Shown here: positions 42,171 through 49,999 of the stretch, piece after piece
Layout: each line of letters starts with the position of its first letter
Numbering within the stretch: the first letter of the stretch is position 1
Origin: Balneolaceae bacterium
GTDB lineage: Bacteria > Bacteroidota > Rhodothermia > Balneolales > Balneolaceae
Length of the DNA stretch: 64,000 nucleotides
Assembly (NCBI GenBank): GCA_017795005.1
Contig: CP051242.1
Span: forward strand, 1,054,001-1,118,000
Direction of reading: 5' to 3'
Made by a program: the position numbers and the translations under genes
Notes under the pieces: generated by a model
What the model saw: only the letters and a program-made list of their open reading frames with translations
Databases searched by the model: none
Told to the model about the DNA's origin: nothing

Positions 42171-42190
42171 AATACTATTATAATAGTATT
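42171..42190. promoter_or_regulatory. Perfect 20-bp palindrome, likely BlaI-type operator
   Basis: AATACTATTATAATAGTATT reads the same on both strands over all 20 bases. It lies 19 bases upstream of the blaI-like start and 67 bases upstream of the photolyase start, so a bound dimer could control either or both. BlaI/CopY proteins bind palindromes of similar length (core TACA/TGTA in known cases; here TACTA/TAGTA). Confidence 0.75.
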
Positions 42191-42256
42191 TAATTCAAAT
42201 GCAAAATTAGAATTTAATTCAGGAACTAAACTCGGTTCAATTTCAATTTCTTAGAC

Positions 42257-43828
42257 ATGAGCAACAGAGCATTTTTAGATCAGATCGATAGTAAAATTTC
42301 AAAAGGTAATCCTTCAGAGTATTCGAAGGTTGTGTTTATTCTTCATGACCAGTTAAATCTGGAAGTTTGGCCGGATTGGGTAAAAGTAGAGAAGCCGCTT
42401 TTGATTTTCGTCGAGTCAAAAGAGAAAGGGGAATCACTTCCTTATCATAAAAAGAAACTCATTTACCTGCTTAGCTCGATGAGGCATTTTGCATTGGAGT
42501 GTCATGAAGAGGGGTACCCTGTTTTTTATCATTCGACAAAACAACATTATGATGGGGCATTAAAAGATATTCTTGATTCAAATCATGAACTATCTCTGAC
42601 TTTCATGACTCCATCAGAATGGGATACAAGAGAACGATTAAGATCATTGAAAGATATTTTTGAACAGAGAGTTACTGAGATTCCGAATACTTTTTTCCTT
42701 GCTAATGCTGATGAGTATAAGGATAAGATTGGGCCTGGCTATCGTATGGAATACTTCTATAGAGATATGCGTAAAATGACAGGGTACTTAATGAACGCAA
42801 ATAATCCGGAAGGTGGGGAATGGAACTATGACGAGGAGAATCGGAAAAAACTCCCCAAAAATATAAAGCCACCCGAATGGGCTGGCACCGAAGCAGATGA
42901 TATTACAAAGGAAGTAATAGACCTAATCGAAGCTGGTTTCTCATCTCATTTTGGGGAATTGAATGATTTCGATTATGCAGTTACACGAAGACAGGCTTTA
43001 TATCGCTTAAACGATTTTATCGATAGAGGACTTGATCAATTCGGGCCATATGAAGATGCAATGGCTACCGATGAATTTGTTCTCTTTCATTCTAATCTTT
43101 CTATGTATTTGAATAATGGCTTACTACTTCCAAAAGAGGTTTGCGATAAAGCACAGGAGGCCTATGATACTGGAAAGGCGAGACTTAATTCCGTAGAAGG
43201 GTTCATTCGTCAAATTATAGGATGGCGGGAATTTATAAGAATCTATTATGAAGCAATGATGCCGGATGTAAGAGAAGCAAATCACTTTGGATTTGAAAAA
43301 AATCTTCCGGAAATGTATTGGAGTGGTGAAACGGAAATGCGTTGTATGAAGGAATGTTTAAAGCCGGTAATTAAAGATGGATATTCACATCATATTCCAA
43401 GATTGATGGTATTAAGTAACTTCAGTAATCTAACTGAGACTGATCCCAGAAAACTAAACGAGTGGTTTTGGCTGGCCTATACTGATGCGTATGAATGGGT
43501 GGTGCTTCCAAATGTATTGGGAATGTCAACTTTTGCGGATGGGGGAGTGTTAGCTTCAAAACCTTACGCCGCTGGAGGAAATTATATTAATAAGATGAGT
43601 AACTACTGTAAGAGTTGTTCATTTAAAATCAGCAAGAAAACGGGAGAGGAAGCCTGCCCCTTCAATTATCTCTACTGGAATTTCATAGATGAACAGAGAG
43701 AAACTTTCATGGAAAATGGAAGGGCCAATTTTATGGTAAATATGTTCGATAAAAAGTCTGACGATGAGAAAGAGGCTATTAAATCAAGTAGCAGAAAATT
43801 TATTGAAGCTTTGGAAAGAAGAAAATAG
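42257..43828 (+). CDS. Iron-sulfur bacterial (6-4) photolyase / cryptochrome (FeS-BCP)
   Basis: The protein has 523 residues. The N-terminal alpha/beta domain (about 20-150) binds the antenna pigment, and the helical C-terminal half binds FAD. Four cysteines at 363, 451, 454 and 467 (MRCMKEC, NYCKSCSF, EACPFN) have the spacing 88-3-13 known for the [4Fe-4S] cluster of this family (PhrB of Agrobacterium). The length and motifs (GWREFIRIYYE, LVLSNFSNLTETDPRKLNEWFW) agree. The family repairs (6-4) photoproducts using light. It is the first gene of a UV-repair block and may share control with the divergent blaI operon. Confidence 0.95.
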   Translation: MSNRAFLDQIDSKISKGNPSEYSKVVFILHDQLNLEVWPDWVKVEKPLLIFVESKEKGESLPYHKKKLIYLLSSMRHFALECHEEGYPVFYHSTKQHYDGALKDILDSNHELSLTFMTPSEWDTRERLRSLKDIFEQRVTEIPNTFFLANADEYKDKIGPGYRMEYFYRDMRKMTGYLMNANNPEGGEWNYDEENRKKLPKNIKPPEWAGTEADDITKEVIDLIEAGFSSHFGELNDFDYAVTRRQALYRLNDFIDRGLDQFGPYEDAMATDEFVLFHSNLSMYLNNGLLLPKEVCDKAQEAYDTGKARLNSVEGFIRQIIGWREFIRIYYEAMMPDVREANHFGFEKNLPEMYWSGETEMRCMKECLKPVIKDGYSHHIPRLMVLSNFSNLTETDPRKLNEWFWLAYTDAYEWVVLPNVLGMSTFADGGVLASKPYAAGGNYINKMSNYCKSCSFKISKKTGEEACPFNYLYWNFIDEQRETFMENGRANFMVNMFDKKSDDEKEAIKSSSRKFIEALERRK

Positions 43829-43917
43829 AGAAATAAAACAGCTCACATTTTTATGCCATATCCGGTATTTGCTTCCGGAGCTAAATTCTGGTAACCATTA
43901 AGTTATCGGAGCGGGTC

Positions 43918-44610
43918 ATGAAAAAAACAAATATTCTATTTCTGGTACTATTATTAACCACCGGCAATGCTGCCTCACAAGGATTTAATTTTGATATTGG
44001 ATTTGCGATGGGGACACCTCAAGGGAGTTTTCAGCAGTCTTTAGACAGAAACTCGTATGGAATTGATGGATCAATTACTTACCAAATTCCATACACACCT
44101 ATTCATTTTGGAATTGGAGGAGTGTACCAAAATTTTGGGTGGTCAGAGCGATCCGAATACTTCAGTCCTGATATTCAGGAAGTGAGAGTAAAAGTTAGAA
44201 CCACCAATAATATGTTTACACCTCATTTGATTATGCGTTTTGAACCGGACTATGGATTAATAAAACCATTTGTAGAAGGTTTAGTGGGCTTTAATTACTT
44301 GTATACAGAAAGTAGTGTGGTGGATGATTGGGATGAACATGAACTCGCCAGTACAGTTAATTTCGATTACTATACTCCAAGCTATGGAATAGGTGGAGGT
44401 TTGAAATTTAAGTTATACGAAGGGTATGATGATGACGGTGATTACGTTGGTTTTTCGTTAGTTGTGAAAGCCAAACATATGTTAGGTGGAGAAGCCGATT
44501 ATCTTAAAGAAGGAGATCTTATAAGATCACGAAGAGGAATTGATTATAATATTTCCCGATCCCGAACCGATCTTACTACATTCAATTTAGGATTCGTGTT
44601 CAATTTCTAA
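43918..44610 (+). CDS. Outer membrane beta-barrel protein
   Basis: The 230-residue protein has a signal peptide (MKKTNILFLVLLLTTGNAAS). Alternating strands rich in Gly, Tyr and Phe follow, with two acidic loops (SSVVDDWDEHELASTV, EGYDDDGDYVGF). It ends in a C-terminal Phe (TTFNLGFVFNF), the usual barrel insertion signal. It resembles small OmpW/porin-like opacity proteins, but no precise family is clear. It lies between two photolyase genes, with gaps of about 90 and 39 bases; no functional link is evident. Confidence 0.88.
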   Translation: MKKTNILFLVLLLTTGNAASQGFNFDIGFAMGTPQGSFQQSLDRNSYGIDGSITYQIPYTPIHFGIGGVYQNFGWSERSEYFSPDIQEVRVKVRTTNNMFTPHLIMRFEPDYGLIKPFVEGLVGFNYLYTESSVVDDWDEHELASTVNFDYYTPSYGIGGGLKFKLYEGYDDDGDYVGFSLVVKAKHMLGGEADYLKEGDLIRSRRGIDYNISRSRTDLTTFNLGFVFNF

Positions 44611-44649
44611 AAGTGGAATGCAGTTCTTTTTATATCGGTTTGCTTATTT

Positions 44650-46140
44650 ATGCAGACCGATATAAAAAATATAAACAGCTATCGCAGATTTACCAGAAAC
44701 GAAAACAAACCAAATGAAAGTGGGGATTATGTGTTGTACTGGATGCAAACCAATCGACGCTTTCAGTATAATTATGCTCTGGAATACGCTGCTGCATGGG
44801 CAAATAAGCTGGATAAGCCTCTTCTTATTTATGAAGGTTTAAATGTAGATTATCCATGGGCGAATGACAGATTTCATACTTTCATTATGCAGGGAATGAA
44901 GGAGAATCTGGAATTTGCTAGGTCAAAAAACCTGAATTTCTTTAGTTATATAGAGCCAAAAAGCGGGTCAGGGAAAGGATTGTTATACGCTTTAGCGGAA
45001 AAAGCATCTTTAGTTATTTCCGATGAATATCCTGTATTTATTATCCGAAAGCACAATGAGTCGGTTGGGAAGAAATTAAATATTCCATACATCACCATAG
45101 ACTCAAATGGATTAATTCCTCTAGGCATAACAGAGAAAGATCCCTACTCAGCATATTTGTTTCGAAAAGTAATGCAGAAGCATTTTATCGAGGCTTATAC
45201 AAATCCCCCAAAACAAAACCCGTTGGATGATTTAGAAAATCGATCTGAAATACCTTTATCAGATAATTTTCTAAAAAAGTATCCCCGGGCAGATAAAGTA
45301 TTATCAGATATTTCAAAAGCTGTAGCTGACTTAATTATTGATCATTCGGTAAGTACCGTTGATATGGATGGAAGTCGGCAAGCTGCTCTTGGTAAACTAG
45401 GGAATTTTATTGCTCACGGATTGATGGACTATGACGAAAAGAGAAACCATCCGGATGAGAAAAAAACAAGTGGTTTAAGTCCATGGCTTCATTTTGGGAA
45501 AATAAGTGAATATGAGATTGTACACTCGGTCTTGGGTCATCAACCTAAAGATTGGGATTTAGATTCAATTACTCCAAATGGAGGTAAGAATTCAGGCTTC
45601 TTTAATGGCGATCCCAACATTGAAAGTTTTTTGGATGAAGTAATAACATGGAGGGAAGTAGGATTTCATTATGCACATCATCGCCCTGATTACGACAAGT
45701 TTGAAAGCTTACCGGATTGGGTTAAAGAGACAATGGATGAGCACCGAAATGATGAACGCGCATATGTGTATTCGTTGGAAGAATTTGAGCAATCTAAAAC
45801 TCATGATGAACTTTGGAATGCAGCACAAACTCAACTCAGAGAAGAAGGTATTATCCATAATTATTTACGCATGTTGTGGGGCAAAAAAGTTATTGAGTGG
45901 ACGCCAGATTACCGAACTGCTCTTGAATATTTAATAGAGTTAAATAATAAGTATGCACTGGATGGAAGAGATCCAAATAGCTACTCAGGTATTTTCTGGG
46001 TTCTTGGTCGATTTGATCGCGCCTGGCAGGAACGGAATGTGTTTGGGAAATTGAGGTACATGACTAGCGAAAGTACACGGAAAAAGGTGCGACTAAATCA
46101 GTATTTGGATAAATATGGAAGTCAGAAAAGTCTGTTATGA
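44650..46140 (+). CDS. phr: Class II deoxyribodipyrimidine (CPD) photolyase
   Basis: This 496-residue photolyase splits cyclobutane pyrimidine dimers in light using FADH-. Class II is shown by GDYVLYWMQTNRRFQYNYAL at the start, SGLSPWLHFGKISEYEIV, FLDEVITWREVGFHYAHH, and the end LRMLWGKKVIEWTPDYRTALEYLIELNNKYALDGRDPNSYSGIFW with the conserved FGRPW-like RFDRAWQER. Together with the (6-4)-type enzyme 0.8 kb upstream it covers both main UV lesions, which implies life in sunlit surface water. The gene ends about 50 bases before rarA. Confidence 0.97.
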   Translation: MQTDIKNINSYRRFTRNENKPNESGDYVLYWMQTNRRFQYNYALEYAAAWANKLDKPLLIYEGLNVDYPWANDRFHTFIMQGMKENLEFARSKNLNFFSYIEPKSGSGKGLLYALAEKASLVISDEYPVFIIRKHNESVGKKLNIPYITIDSNGLIPLGITEKDPYSAYLFRKVMQKHFIEAYTNPPKQNPLDDLENRSEIPLSDNFLKKYPRADKVLSDISKAVADLIIDHSVSTVDMDGSRQAALGKLGNFIAHGLMDYDEKRNHPDEKKTSGLSPWLHFGKISEYEIVHSVLGHQPKDWDLDSITPNGGKNSGFFNGDPNIESFLDEVITWREVGFHYAHHRPDYDKFESLPDWVKETMDEHRNDERAYVYSLEEFEQSKTHDELWNAAQTQLREEGIIHNYLRMLWGKKVIEWTPDYRTALEYLIELNNKYALDGRDPNSYSGIFWVLGRFDRAWQERNVFGKLRYMTSESTRKKVRLNQYLDKYGSQKSLL

Positions 46141-46190
46141 CTTTGACTCGCAATAACATATATTGCACATATTTTAATTAATCCATATGT

Positions 46191-47573
46191 ATGGACCTGT
46201 TTCAGGATAAAAATCAGTCAGGATTTAGAGTAAAGGAGCCTGATACTACTGATTACCATCAACCATTGGCAACTCGCATGCGTCCTAATTCACTCGGGGA
46301 GTTTGTAGGGCAAGAACATCTAGTAGGGGAAGGAAAAATGCTTCGGCGCATGATTGAAAGTGGGGTGATTGGGTCGCTTATATTTTATGGCCCACCAAGT
46401 TCTGGTAAAACCACTTTAGCACATGTAATTTCAAAAGAAATAAAAGCCGCATTTGAAGTAATTAATGCTGTTTTAGATGGAATAAAAGAGCTTCGAAATG
46501 TGGTTGAAAAAGCCGAAAAGCTTCGAAAGCTAAATGGCAGAAAAACTATTTTATTTGTTGATGAAATTCATCGTTGGAATAAAGCGCAGCAAGATGCCTT
46601 ATTACCTCATTTGGAAAGTGGGATAATTACTCTGGTTGGGGCAACTACGGAAAATCCATTCTATTCACTCGTTAATCCTTTACTATCAAGATGTCAGCTA
46701 TTTGAGTTGAAACCTTTGTTGAAGGAGAATGTGGAGCAAATGATTGATAGAGCTTTAAAAGATGAGAATAAGGGATTAGGGGATAAGAACATTAATGTTG
46801 ACCATGATGCGATAGATCATTTTGCAGATTATGCGGGTGGGGATGTTAGAAATGCCTTGAATGCATTAGAAGTAGCTGTTCTATCGAGTAAAGCAGAGGA
46901 TAACGGCGATATTCATATTAATCTGGAAATTGCAAAAGAAAGTATTCAACGCAGAACAGTTAGATATGATAGAACCGGCGACGAACATTATCATTATATC
47001 TCGGCATTCATAAAGTCTGTTCGTGGGTCAGACCCTGATGGGGCATTGTATTGGATGAATGCAATGCTGGAAGGTGGGGATGATCCGAACTTCATTTTTC
47101 GGCGTATGTTTATTTTGGCAAGTGAAGACATAGGTTTAGCTGAGCCAAATGCAATTACTATTGTAAACTCATGCCATGAAGCGTTTATGAAATGCGGAAT
47201 GCCGGAAGGTATGTTCTTTCTATCTCATGCAGCTTTGTATCTGGCTATGTGCCCCAAGAGTAATAGTACACTGGGGATCTTCAAGGCAAGCAGTGAAATC
47301 AAAGAGAAAGGGGTTGGGAATGTTCCACCCTATTTAAAGGATAAAACAGCTAACAAATTATCTGCCCGTTATCAGGATATCGAGAACGCTTCAAAAGATT
47401 ATAAATATCCACACAATCATCCTGGTAATTGGGTAGATCAGCAATATCTTCCTGATCATTTAAAAAATAACAATTTTTATGAAGCCGGAGTGGAAGGAAG
47501 AGAAGGGTTATTGAAAAAACGATTAGATGAAATAAAGAATGCGCATAAAAAAGCTGAAGAAAAAGATCAATGA
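46191..47573 (+). CDS. rarA: Replication-associated recombination protein A
   Basis: This 460-residue AAA+ ATPase, related to DnaX clamp-loader ATPases and to yeast Mgs1 and human WRNIP1, acts at stalled forks. It has LATRMRPNSLGEFVGQEHLVGEGKML, Walker A YGPPSSGKTTLAH, Walker B ILFVDEIHRWNKAQQD, sensor 1 GATTENPFYS, and the tetramerisation region (HYISAFIKSVRGSDPDGALYW to YKYPHNHPGNWVDQQYLP). The C-terminus overlaps the end of the convergent M23 gene by 7 bases. Confidence 0.97.
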   Translation: MDLFQDKNQSGFRVKEPDTTDYHQPLATRMRPNSLGEFVGQEHLVGEGKMLRRMIESGVIGSLIFYGPPSSGKTTLAHVISKEIKAAFEVINAVLDGIKELRNVVEKAEKLRKLNGRKTILFVDEIHRWNKAQQDALLPHLESGIITLVGATTENPFYSLVNPLLSRCQLFELKPLLKENVEQMIDRALKDENKGLGDKNINVDHDAIDHFADYAGGDVRNALNALEVAVLSSKAEDNGDIHINLEIAKESIQRRTVRYDRTGDEHYHYISAFIKSVRGSDPDGALYWMNAMLEGGDDPNFIFRRMFILASEDIGLAEPNAITIVNSCHEAFMKCGMPEGMFFLSHAALYLAMCPKSNSTLGIFKASSEIKEKGVGNVPPYLKDKTANKLSARYQDIENASKDYKYPHNHPGNWVDQQYLPDHLKNNNFYEAGVEGREGLLKKRLDEIKNAHKKAEEKDQ

Positions 47574-48376
47574 GAGACAGTATCGCCCTTCTTTAATTCG
47601 TTTCCCTCAACACGTTCAAATGTAACTGGAAAACTTTTAGCCCCATCATCTGTGGGTATAATTGTGTTAAAATGAAGGTGTGCTCCGCTTGAAAATCCAG
47701 TATTTCCGGACAGCCCAATAGGTTGATATTTCTTTACGGTGTCTCCAACTTCTACAAAACTACCTTTATGCTTTAGGTGTGTATATTGAGACATAGTACC
47801 GTCGCTATGAAAAAGTGTAATATAATTGGCGAATGGACGGTACTTTCTGGAAGAACCGCCAATGTTATAGTTTTCAATTACTCCAATTACGACTCCATCA
47901 AGAGCTGCGGTGACAGTATCTCCTATGCTCATATCAAAATCGACTGCATACCGAGAGTATTCTGATGTGTGCGAAAACTTACCATTGTACCCCTGCATTA
48001 TTTTATAGCCTTTTCCTTTAGGGAATGGGAATGCATATCTAAATGAGGTGTCAGCTAAACTGCTTGTTGGATCACCAAAAGTGATAAAATAGTCAAGATC
48101 TTTAGCAGTTGTGCTATCAACATATTTGTAGTGATATGTCAACGTGGTATCACCGTAACCAGGGAGTAAGGTTCTAACTAACGAAGAATCAGAGTTTTCT
48201 AATTGAAGGTTTATTCGAATCGGAGCAGCTACAGGATTAACAAGTTCAATGAATACTGAATCCCCATCTTGATATGAGTTTTTTTGAAAAGTGAACTGAG
48301 AATATCTCTGTTCAGGAAGAGGGGCGCAGTTAATACTGAAGTAAAAAATAGTGATGACCAGACTAAGATATTTCAT
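47567..48376 (-). CDS. M23 (LytM-type) peptidase
   Basis: The 269-residue protein has an N-terminal signal of 17-19 residues ending at Cys18 (FSINC), a possible though imperfect lipobox, so it may be a lipoprotein. The M23 domain is about residues 130-265: a His followed by YAVDFDMSIGDTVTAALDGVV (metal-binding His and Asp), then YTHLKHKGSFVEVGD and the HxH motif GAHLHFNTI. Intact zinc ligands suggest an active peptidoglycan endopeptidase or a close relative. It is preceded by a leader with a strong terminator (48401-48437) and structured RNA (48438-48530), suggesting attenuation control. Confidence 0.92.
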   Translation of the reverse strand: MKYLSLVITIFYFSINCAPLPEQRYSQFTFQKNSYQDGDSVFIELVNPVAAPIRINLQLENSDSSLVRTLLPGYGDTTLTYHYKYVDSTTAKDLDYFITFGDPTSSLADTSFRYAFPFPKGKGYKIMQGYNGKFSHTSEYSRYAVDFDMSIGDTVTAALDGVVIGVIENYNIGGSSRKYRPFANYITLFHSDGTMSQYTHLKHKGSFVEVGDTVKKYQPIGLSGNTGFSSGAHLHFNTIIPTDDGAKSFPVTFERVEGNELKKGDTVSH

Positions 48377-48400
48377 TCATAAAGAATATGAAAAGACTGA

Positions 48401-48437
48401 TAAAAAAACAGGCGAAGAGGATCAGCACTTCGCCTGT
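48401..48437 (-). terminator. Strong terminator in the leader of the M23 peptidase gene
   Basis: On the minus strand, ACAGGCGAAG (48437-48428) pairs perfectly with CTTCGCCTGT (48417-48408), with the 10-base loop TGCTGATCCT, followed by a run of seven T. It lies only 25 bases before the M23 start at 48376, in the position of an attenuator. The loop is complementary over 7 bases to GGATCAG at 48495-48489 upstream in the same RNA. Confidence 0.9.
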
Positions 48438-48530
48438 TGTTGTTGGAGTCACTAATACTACCGGAAGGTGAATCGCAGCCTAACCAACCTGATCCCCCCG
48501 GCAATGTATTAGGCGGAATAAAACATGATA
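48438..48530 (-). ncRNA. Structured leader RNA, candidate attenuator or riboswitch
   Basis: This stretch has no reading frame, is GC-rich compared with its flanks, and has nested complementarity. CTAATAC (48512-48506 on the minus strand, in GCCTAATAC) pairs with GTATTAG (48458-48452). CCGG (48501-48498) pairs with CCGG (48464-48461). Between them, AGGT and ACCT can close a further loop. GGATCAG (48495-48489) can pair with the loop of the following terminator. I find no match in memory to a known riboswitch class. About 200 AT-rich bases from 48531 to 48745 show nothing else clear and must contain the promoters for this RNA and for the gene at 48746. Confidence 0.55.
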
Positions 48531-48745
48531 CAAATAGTTTAATGTATTTGTAACTAACACATAAAATGATACGGACAAATTCAATTAAAGCAAAACTAAT
48601 TTAGGTTAAATTATTGTTTTGTTTTAATAAAAGTGTATTTGACAGGGAAAAGCGCTTACAAATTTAAGCCATATAAATATTTATATTAGAAGGAATGATT
48701 TTTTAAGCTAAATAGTGTTTCAGAAAGAAAGTTTATAGGACTAAA

Positions 48746-49288
48746 ATGAATTTAAAAATTATCAGCGGCACCGATATGGCAAACTCTAAGGCATTAGAGG
48801 TGTCAACCTATTTGAAAAGATTATACCAGCAGTTGGGAGTAGATGCGGAGGTTATTGACATGGCTGATTTCCCTTTATCTGATGTTGTTGGAGGTAAGTA
48901 TATGGAAGAAATCCAATCCATAAATGAATTCAGAGAACCCGTTCTTAAAGCTGATGCATTATTGTTTGTAATTCCTGAATACAATGGAAGCTTTCCCGGA
49001 ATTTTAAAAATGTTTATTGACTATTTGCCTTACCCAAGTGCTTTAGTGGAAAAGCCTATTGCTTATGTTGGAATTGCTGGTGGAGCTTTTGGCGGATTAA
49101 GACCTGTTGAGCAATTTCAAATGGTAGCTAATTACTTAAATGCCCATCAATTCCCTGAGAGAGTTTTTATAAGCAGGGTTCACAATATGTTTGATTCCGA
49201 AACGGGAATTAAAGATGAGTTCCAGCAAAAACTACTGATCTCACAAACTGAGGGTTTCATCAAATTTATAAAAGCGCTGAAGAGATAA
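48746..49288 (+). CDS. NAD(P)H-dependent FMN reductase family protein
   Basis: The 180-residue flavodoxin-like protein has an N-terminal nucleotide-binding turn (IISGTDMANSKALEVSTYL), VIDMADFPLS, and the family core PEYNGSFPGILKMFIDYLPY followed by KPIAYVGIAGGAFGGLRPVEQFQMV. These fit the SsuE/ArsH/azoreductase-type reductases that supply reduced FMN or reduce quinones and azo compounds. There is no signal peptide. It is a single gene facing a two-component operon; the stop is 6 bases from the stop of the response regulator. Confidence 0.92.
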   Translation: MNLKIISGTDMANSKALEVSTYLKRLYQQLGVDAEVIDMADFPLSDVVGGKYMEEIQSINEFREPVLKADALLFVIPEYNGSFPGILKMFIDYLPYPSALVEKPIAYVGIAGGAFGGLRPVEQFQMVANYLNAHQFPERVFISRVHNMFDSETGIKDEFQQKLLISQTEGFIKFIKALKR

Positions 49289-49294
49289 CAGATA

Positions 49295-49999
49295 TTACGT
49301 TGTCTTTAACAGATACCCAACCCCGTGTAATGTGATTAAATATCGTGGATCATCCGGATGTAATTCAATTTTAGCCCTTAGTTTCGAAATATGAACATCA
49401 ACGGTTCTGGTATTAGTACTGTATTCGTATCGCCATACTTTTTCAAGTAATTCATCTCTGGATACAGGTTCTCCGCCGGCGCTGAGCAGATAACGAATTA
49501 GTTCTACTTCCCGCGCTGTAAGTTCATTCACCTTTCCATCCGGAAACAATACTTCCGATTCGAGTAAATCAATTTTTACTTCACCTAATGTTAGAATTTC
49601 AACTTCACTTGATGAGGAGTAAGTGCCGGCTCTTCTCAATCGAGCCTGAATTCTTGCAAGAAGTTCTTTTACTCCAAAAGGTTTAGTTAAATAATCATCA
49701 GCACCAAGATTTAGACCTTTTACTTTATCAATCTCCTGATCTTTTGCAGTAAGCATGATGATCGGAAAGGTGTATTTCAAAGCACGTACTTCTTTACAAA
49801 TATCATACCCACTTTTACCAGGTAACATGATATCGAGAATCATTAAATCAGGCGAATGCTCTTGTACAAGTTCAACGGCATGTTCGCCATCTTCACTTAC
49901 AATTACCTGATAACCTTCGCTTTCCAGGGTGTCACGAAGAGTAAATATTAAACTGGGCTCATCTTCAACTACAAGAATCTTTAAGGTCTTATTAGGCAT
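49295..49999 (-). CDS. OmpR-type response regulator
   Basis: The receiver domain of this 234-residue regulator (about 5-118) has the acidic pair in VVEDEPS, phospho-acceptor Asp in LMILDIMLPGKSG (near 55), and Lys in YLTKPF. The C-terminal winged helix (about 135-230) shows ELTAREVELIRYLLSAGG, VSRDELLEKVWRYEYSTNTRTVDVHISKLR and the final hairpin HGVGYLLK. It overlaps the histidine kinase gene upstream by 8 bases, forming a two-component operon. The extra acidic linker (YSSSSEVEILTLGEVKI) is typical. Targets are unknown. Confidence 0.96.
   Translation of the reverse strand: MPNKTLKILVVEDEPSLIFTLRDTLESEGYQVIVSEDGEHAVELVQEHSPDLMILDIMLPGKSGYDICKEVRALKYTFPIIMLTAKDQEIDKVKGLNLGADDYLTKPFGVKELLARIQARLRRAGTYSSSSEVEILTLGEVKIDLLESEVLFPDGKVNELTAREVELIRYLLSAGGEPVSRDELLEKVWRYEYSTNTRTVDVHISKLRAKIELHPDDPRYLITLHGVGYLLKTT

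Noticed and set aside
48477-48512. TPP riboswitch-like word ACCTGATC or an integron attC-like GCCTAAC site
   Set aside because: The other conserved TPP segments (CTGAGA and the GGGAA end) are absent, and no correctly ordered GTTRRRY partner exists for attC.
48438-48530. Signal recognition particle RNA on the plus strand (CCGGAAGG with GCAGCC nearby)
   Set aside because: The spacing between the GGAA loop and GCAGCC is four bases too long and the left side of the conserved internal loop is missing.
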